Shown one piece after another: positions 61,141 to 64,000 of a stretch of DNA of 64,000 bases. Below the pieces are notes generated by a model. That model saw only the letters and a list, made by a program, of their open reading frames with translations, did not search any database and had not been told where the DNA came from. Made by a program: the position numbers and the translations under genes. Origin of the DNA: Flagellimonas onchidii (lineage in GTDB: Bacteria; Bacteroidota; Bacteroidia; Flavobacteriales; Flavobacteriaceae). Each line of letters opens with the position of its first letter. The first letter of the stretch is position 1. The stretch is taken from the NCBI RefSeq assembly GCF_004804315.1, contig NZ_SRXX01000002.1:310001-374000 (forward strand), written 5' to 3'.

Positions 61141-63843
61141 TTGCAATCAAACAAACATCTTTTAGTGTTCCTATTTATTCTCCTTGGCAGTATGGCAGAA
61201 CTTGCAGCCCAAGAGGATCTTATCAAGCCTTTACCAATCAAGATGGTAGAGGACTCCATCAAAGCTCCTTTGATACCTCCGAACATTTTAAATGACTCTA
61301 TAGTTAGGGACTCAACGGAGTTGGATTCTGTTCAAGGAAAACAGCCTTTACTACTTGATAAAATTAAATACAAAGCAAAAGATTATGTAAAGCTAAGTCA
61401 AAAGGACAACAAGATTTACTTGTACAACGAAGCTGAAATTTATTATCAAGATACCGAACTCAAAGCTGGTGTAATCGTAATGGATTACATTAAAAACGAG
61501 GTGTATGCAGGAAGGTTAAAAGATTCTACGGGTATTTACTCCCAGCTCCCGTACTTTAAACAGGGTTCCAATGAGGTACGTCCCGACTCTATCCGTTTTA
61601 ATTTTGACACACAAAAGGCGTTGATCTGGAATTCACGTACGGAGCAGCAGGCCGGTTTAGGTCAATTAGGCTCCGATGCCATGAAGGTTTATGCGGAAAT
61701 CACCAAAAAAGAGAACGATTCGGTTTACTTTTTAAGCGAAGGGAAGCTCACCACCTCAAAAGATACTGTAGACCCAGATTATTATATAAGAGTTCGCAAG
61801 GCCAAATTTGTCCCAAAAAAGAAAATCATTGCAGGCTTCAGTAACATTTATATAGTTGATGTACCTACACCTATTGCATTGCCATTTGCCTATTTCCCAC
61901 TTACCACCGGACGAGTCGCAGGATTGATATTCCCTACTTTCGGAAATGATCCCCAAAGAGGATATTTTATTCAGAACGGAGGATACTATTTGCCCATTAG
62001 CGATTATGTGGATGTAAGTGTTACTGGAGATTTCTACACTAATGGCAGTTATGGTTTTAGAGGGCAATCTATTTATACCAAACGCTATAAATTTCGAGGG
62101 AATATAAATTTCAGTTACGAAAACCTTATTAGAAGTCAAAAAGGATTTGATGATTTTAGCCGCACCAGTAATTACAACATACGAATTCAACATACACAAG
62201 ACCCGAAATCCAATCCAAATTCCAGATTTTCAGCTTCTGTGAACCTAGGTAGCAGTCAGTTCTTTACCAATTCTTTGAACCAGGTGAACAGGAACAACTC
62301 ACAAACCAATACATTTGCATCCTCCATAAGTTATTCAAAAACTTTTCCAGCCTATCCGTCGGTCAATGCAAGTTTAACGCTTACACACTCACAGAATTCA
62401 AGGACTCAGGCTATAAATATGTCCCTTCCAACACTTCAGGCCAGCATGGAACGTATCTTTCCTTTTGCCAAAAGAGACGGCATAAAAAAGGGAATAATAC
62501 AGAATATCAACTTTCAATATGATGTTAACGCTCAAAATAGCATTACAACAACTGAGGAGGATTTCTTTACCAGTAAAATGTTTGATGAGGCGCGAGTTGG
62601 TGCCCGACATAGAATTCCATTAAGCACAAACTTCAAAGTGGCTAAATATTTAAGTGTTTCGCTAAATGGAAGTTATGAGGATGTCTGGACACTTGAAACG
62701 GTTCGCAGAAGGTTTGATGAGGTTGAACAAGCTGCGGTTACGGATACCATCCCTGGTTTTGATAGGTTCAACAGATATAACTTAGGAGCTAGCCTGGGAA
62801 CTGTTTTGTATGGTACATTTAATTTTGGGGAGGATAAAAAAATTCAAGCTATAAGGCACGTAATGAGACCATCCATAAGTTACTCTTATGCCCCATCTTT
62901 CGAGCAATTTTATGAGACATATACGGATGGTGATGGAGATGAAGTACAATACACGCCCTTTGAGACCAGTATTTATGGAAGACCTTCTTTAGGAAAGAGT
63001 AATTCACTTAGTTTTTCCATTCAAAATACGCTTGAAGCAAAGGTGCGAGATAAAGATTCGACAGCCACAGAACCTAAAAAGGTAAGTATCCTAAGTAACC
63101 TCACCTTAAGTGCAAACTACAATTTTGAACGTGATTCCTTGAAATTGAGTCCGATTAACTTAAGTGGTGCAACGCAAATCATCAAAAATGTTCCGATAAA
63201 CTTTTCAGCTTCTTTTGACCCCTACGCGATTGATAATAACGGTAGACGTATAAACACTTTTAATATTAAAAATGGAGGCGGTTTGGTTCGATTGACATCT
63301 GCAAGGATAAATACCGGGTTTTCGCTAAACAGTGAGATGTTTAAAAAAGGAGGTGGAAATAATGAGCAGGATGAAGATTCCCAAGATCCGGATTATGGTG
63401 CCAATCCTTTTGAGCTTGATCAAGGGAGAGATGATGACTCTTTTTTTGATAGAGGCCGAGGACGTCCTGACGAAGATGAAGATGATGAAACCGAAAGTGA
63501 AAACTACGCAAACAAAACCCCTTGGGATATGCGCCTCACCTATGTGGCTTCATACAATAACAGTAACCGACAAAGTGAAATAACAAATCACTCTTTGATG
63601 TTTTCCGGAAGCATTGAACTTACACCCAAATGGGAAGTAGGCTTTAACTCAGGATATGACTTTAAAAACAAGGGGTTTACCGACACCCGTTTTAACTTTA
63701 AAAGGGATTTGGATAGTTTTCGCCTTAGTTTTGATTGGACTCCTTTCGGAAGATTTGAACGATGGTACTTTTTTATTGGGATAAAAAGTTCTATTCTTAG
63801 TGACCTTAAATGGGAAAATAGGAGTCAACCTTTTAGAAGGTAG
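61141..63843 (+). CDS. lptD: LptD-like outer-membrane LPS assembly protein
   Basis: A 900-aa outer-membrane protein. A signal peptide-like start ([12 protein letters not shown], ending L-A-A-Q) leads to an OstA-like periplasmic jelly-roll (about 75-230, with [11 protein letters not shown] and [10 protein letters not shown]). A long region of barrel strands follows, and [21 protein letters not shown] resembles the conserved LptD barrel entry. Bacteroidota LptD proteins share this architecture. The start codon appears to be TTG at 61141, since the first ATG in frame lies inside the signal peptide. An acidic insert (E-D-E-D-D-E-T-E) occurs near residue 780. Confidence 0.88.
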   Translation: MQSNKHLLVFLFILLGSMAELAAQEDLIKPLPIKMVEDSIKAPLIPPNILNDSIVRDSTELDSVQGKQPLLLDKIKYKAKDYVKLSQKDNKIYLYNEAEIYYQDTELKAGVIVMDYIKNEVYAGRLKDSTGIYSQLPYFKQGSNEVRPDSIRFNFDTQKALIWNSRTEQQAGLGQLGSDAMKVYAEITKKENDSVYFLSEGKLTTSKDTVDPDYYIRVRKAKFVPKKKIIAGFSNIYIVDVPTPIALPFAYFPLTTGRVAGLIFPTFGNDPQRGYFIQNGGYYLPISDYVDVSVTGDFYTNGSYGFRGQSIYTKRYKFRGNINFSYENLIRSQKGFDDFSRTSNYNIRIQHTQDPKSNPNSRFSASVNLGSSQFFTNSLNQVNRNNSQTNTFASSISYSKTFPAYPSVNASLTLTHSQNSRTQAINMSLPTLQASMERIFPFAKRDGIKKGIIQNINFQYDVNAQNSITTTEEDFFTSKMFDEARVGARHRIPLSTNFKVAKYLSVSLNGSYEDVWTLETVRRRFDEVEQAAVTDTIPGFDRFNRYNLGASLGTVLYGTFNFGEDKKIQAIRHVMRPSISYSYAPSFEQFYETYTDGDGDEVQYTPFETSIYGRPSLGKSNSLSFSIQNTLEAKVRDKDSTATEPKKVSILSNLTLSANYNFERDSLKLSPINLSGATQIIKNVPINFSASFDPYAIDNNGRRINTFNIKNGGGLVRLTSARINTGFSLNSEMFKKGGGNNEQDEDSQDPDYGANPFELDQGRDDDSFFDRGRGRPDEDEDDETESENYANKTPWDMRLTYVASYNNSNRQSEITNHSLMFSGSIELTPKWEVGFNSGYDFKNKGFTDTRFNFKRDLDSFRLSFDWTPFGRFERWYFFIGIKSSILSDLKWENRSQPFRR

Positions 63844-63869
63844 TTCATTTTATTCTTACCTTTTCACCT

Positions 63870-64000
63870 ATGAAAAAAATAATCAACACATCAAAGGCCC
63901 CAGCTCCAATAGGCCCATATAATCAAGCCGTTTTAATCAAGGATACCTTGTATATTTCGGGGCAAATTCCTATTGACCCATCCACTGGTTCCTTAGTTGA
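63870..64000 (+). CDS. RidA-family protein (start only, cut by window end)
   Basis: The first 43 codons are present: [20 protein letters not shown], then [13 protein letters not shown], the characteristic opening of RidA enamine/imine deaminases. RidA removes reactive enamines released by PLP enzymes. It starts 27 nt after the LptD-like gene, and the LptD-RidA order is common in flavobacteria. The catalytic arginine lies beyond the window edge. Confidence 0.9.
   Translation, partial: MKKIINTSKAPAPIGPYNQAVLIKDTLYISGQIPIDPSTGSLV

Noticed and set aside
61011-61286. Longer N-terminus for the amidase
   Set aside because: It would overlap the signal peptide of the divergent LptD-like gene and cover its promoter; the ATG at 61010 gives a normal signal peptide.

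Overview
The window is an AT-rich piece of chromosome from a marine-type member of the Bacteroidota, most likely family Flavobacteriaceae. The grounds are a PorP/SprF protein, type IX secretion sorting domains of both type A and type B, a bacillithiol gene (bshA), the amidase / LptD / RidA gene order, lipoprotein signals of the flavobacterial kind and promoters of the form TTTG-N18/19-TAnnTTTG. No tRNA, rRNA, CRISPR array, transposase or phage gene was seen.

Positions 1-41832 form one large exopolysaccharide or capsule locus. It opens with the export and phospho-control set: a PHP-type tyrosine phosphatase (294-1040) on the plus strand, and on the minus strand a Wzc-like tyrosine autokinase, a Wza-like export lipoprotein, a PglF/WbpM-type 4,6-dehydratase and a DegT-type aminotransferase (1041-7286). 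Next come a UDP-glucuronate 4-epimerase, a UDP-glucose 6-dehydrogenase and a secreted pectate-lyase-like lipoprotein. A long plus-strand run (12971-41832) then holds a MurJ-like flippase, a Wzy/WaaL-like polymerase or ligase, four GT4 and three GT2 glycosyltransferases, three ATP-grasp proteins of different families (one on the minus strand), two AsnB-like amidotransferases, a PglC-type initiating sugar transferase, a compact SDR / SMP-30 / GT2 / ATP-grasp / SDR module, one FemAB-like and three CelD-like GNAT acyltransferases, an MBOAT O-acyltransferase and its SGNH partner. Together these suggest a lipid-linked, Wzx/Wzy-type acidic polymer that starts on a 4-amino-6-deoxy or related sugar, contains uronic acids and is heavily decorated through amide and acyl chemistry.

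Positions 42193-49788 hold a minus-strand surface-protein cluster. It has an OmpA-family protein, an SGNH / Ig-like / TSP3 protein with a type A T9SS sorting domain, a TSP3-repeat protein with a type B (gliding-motility-associated) C-terminus, and a PorP/SprF protein. The two large proteins share nearly identical 204-bp repeats.

Positions 49911-64000 are conserved housekeeping: a lipoprotein, bshA, a GH3/beta-lactamase-fold fusion, a small membrane protein, a so-called ABC transporter ATPase without ATPase motifs, a LamG-like lipoprotein, two Fe-S oxidoreductase subunits, an MCE/MlaD protein, an N-acetylmuramoyl-L-alanine amidase with a SPOR-like tail, a divergent LptD-like protein, and the start of a RidA-family gene.

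The least explained parts are the module at 26972-31989, the GNAT array at 34740-39389, and a GT2 gene duplicated together with its complete promoter and a leader of about 130 nt.
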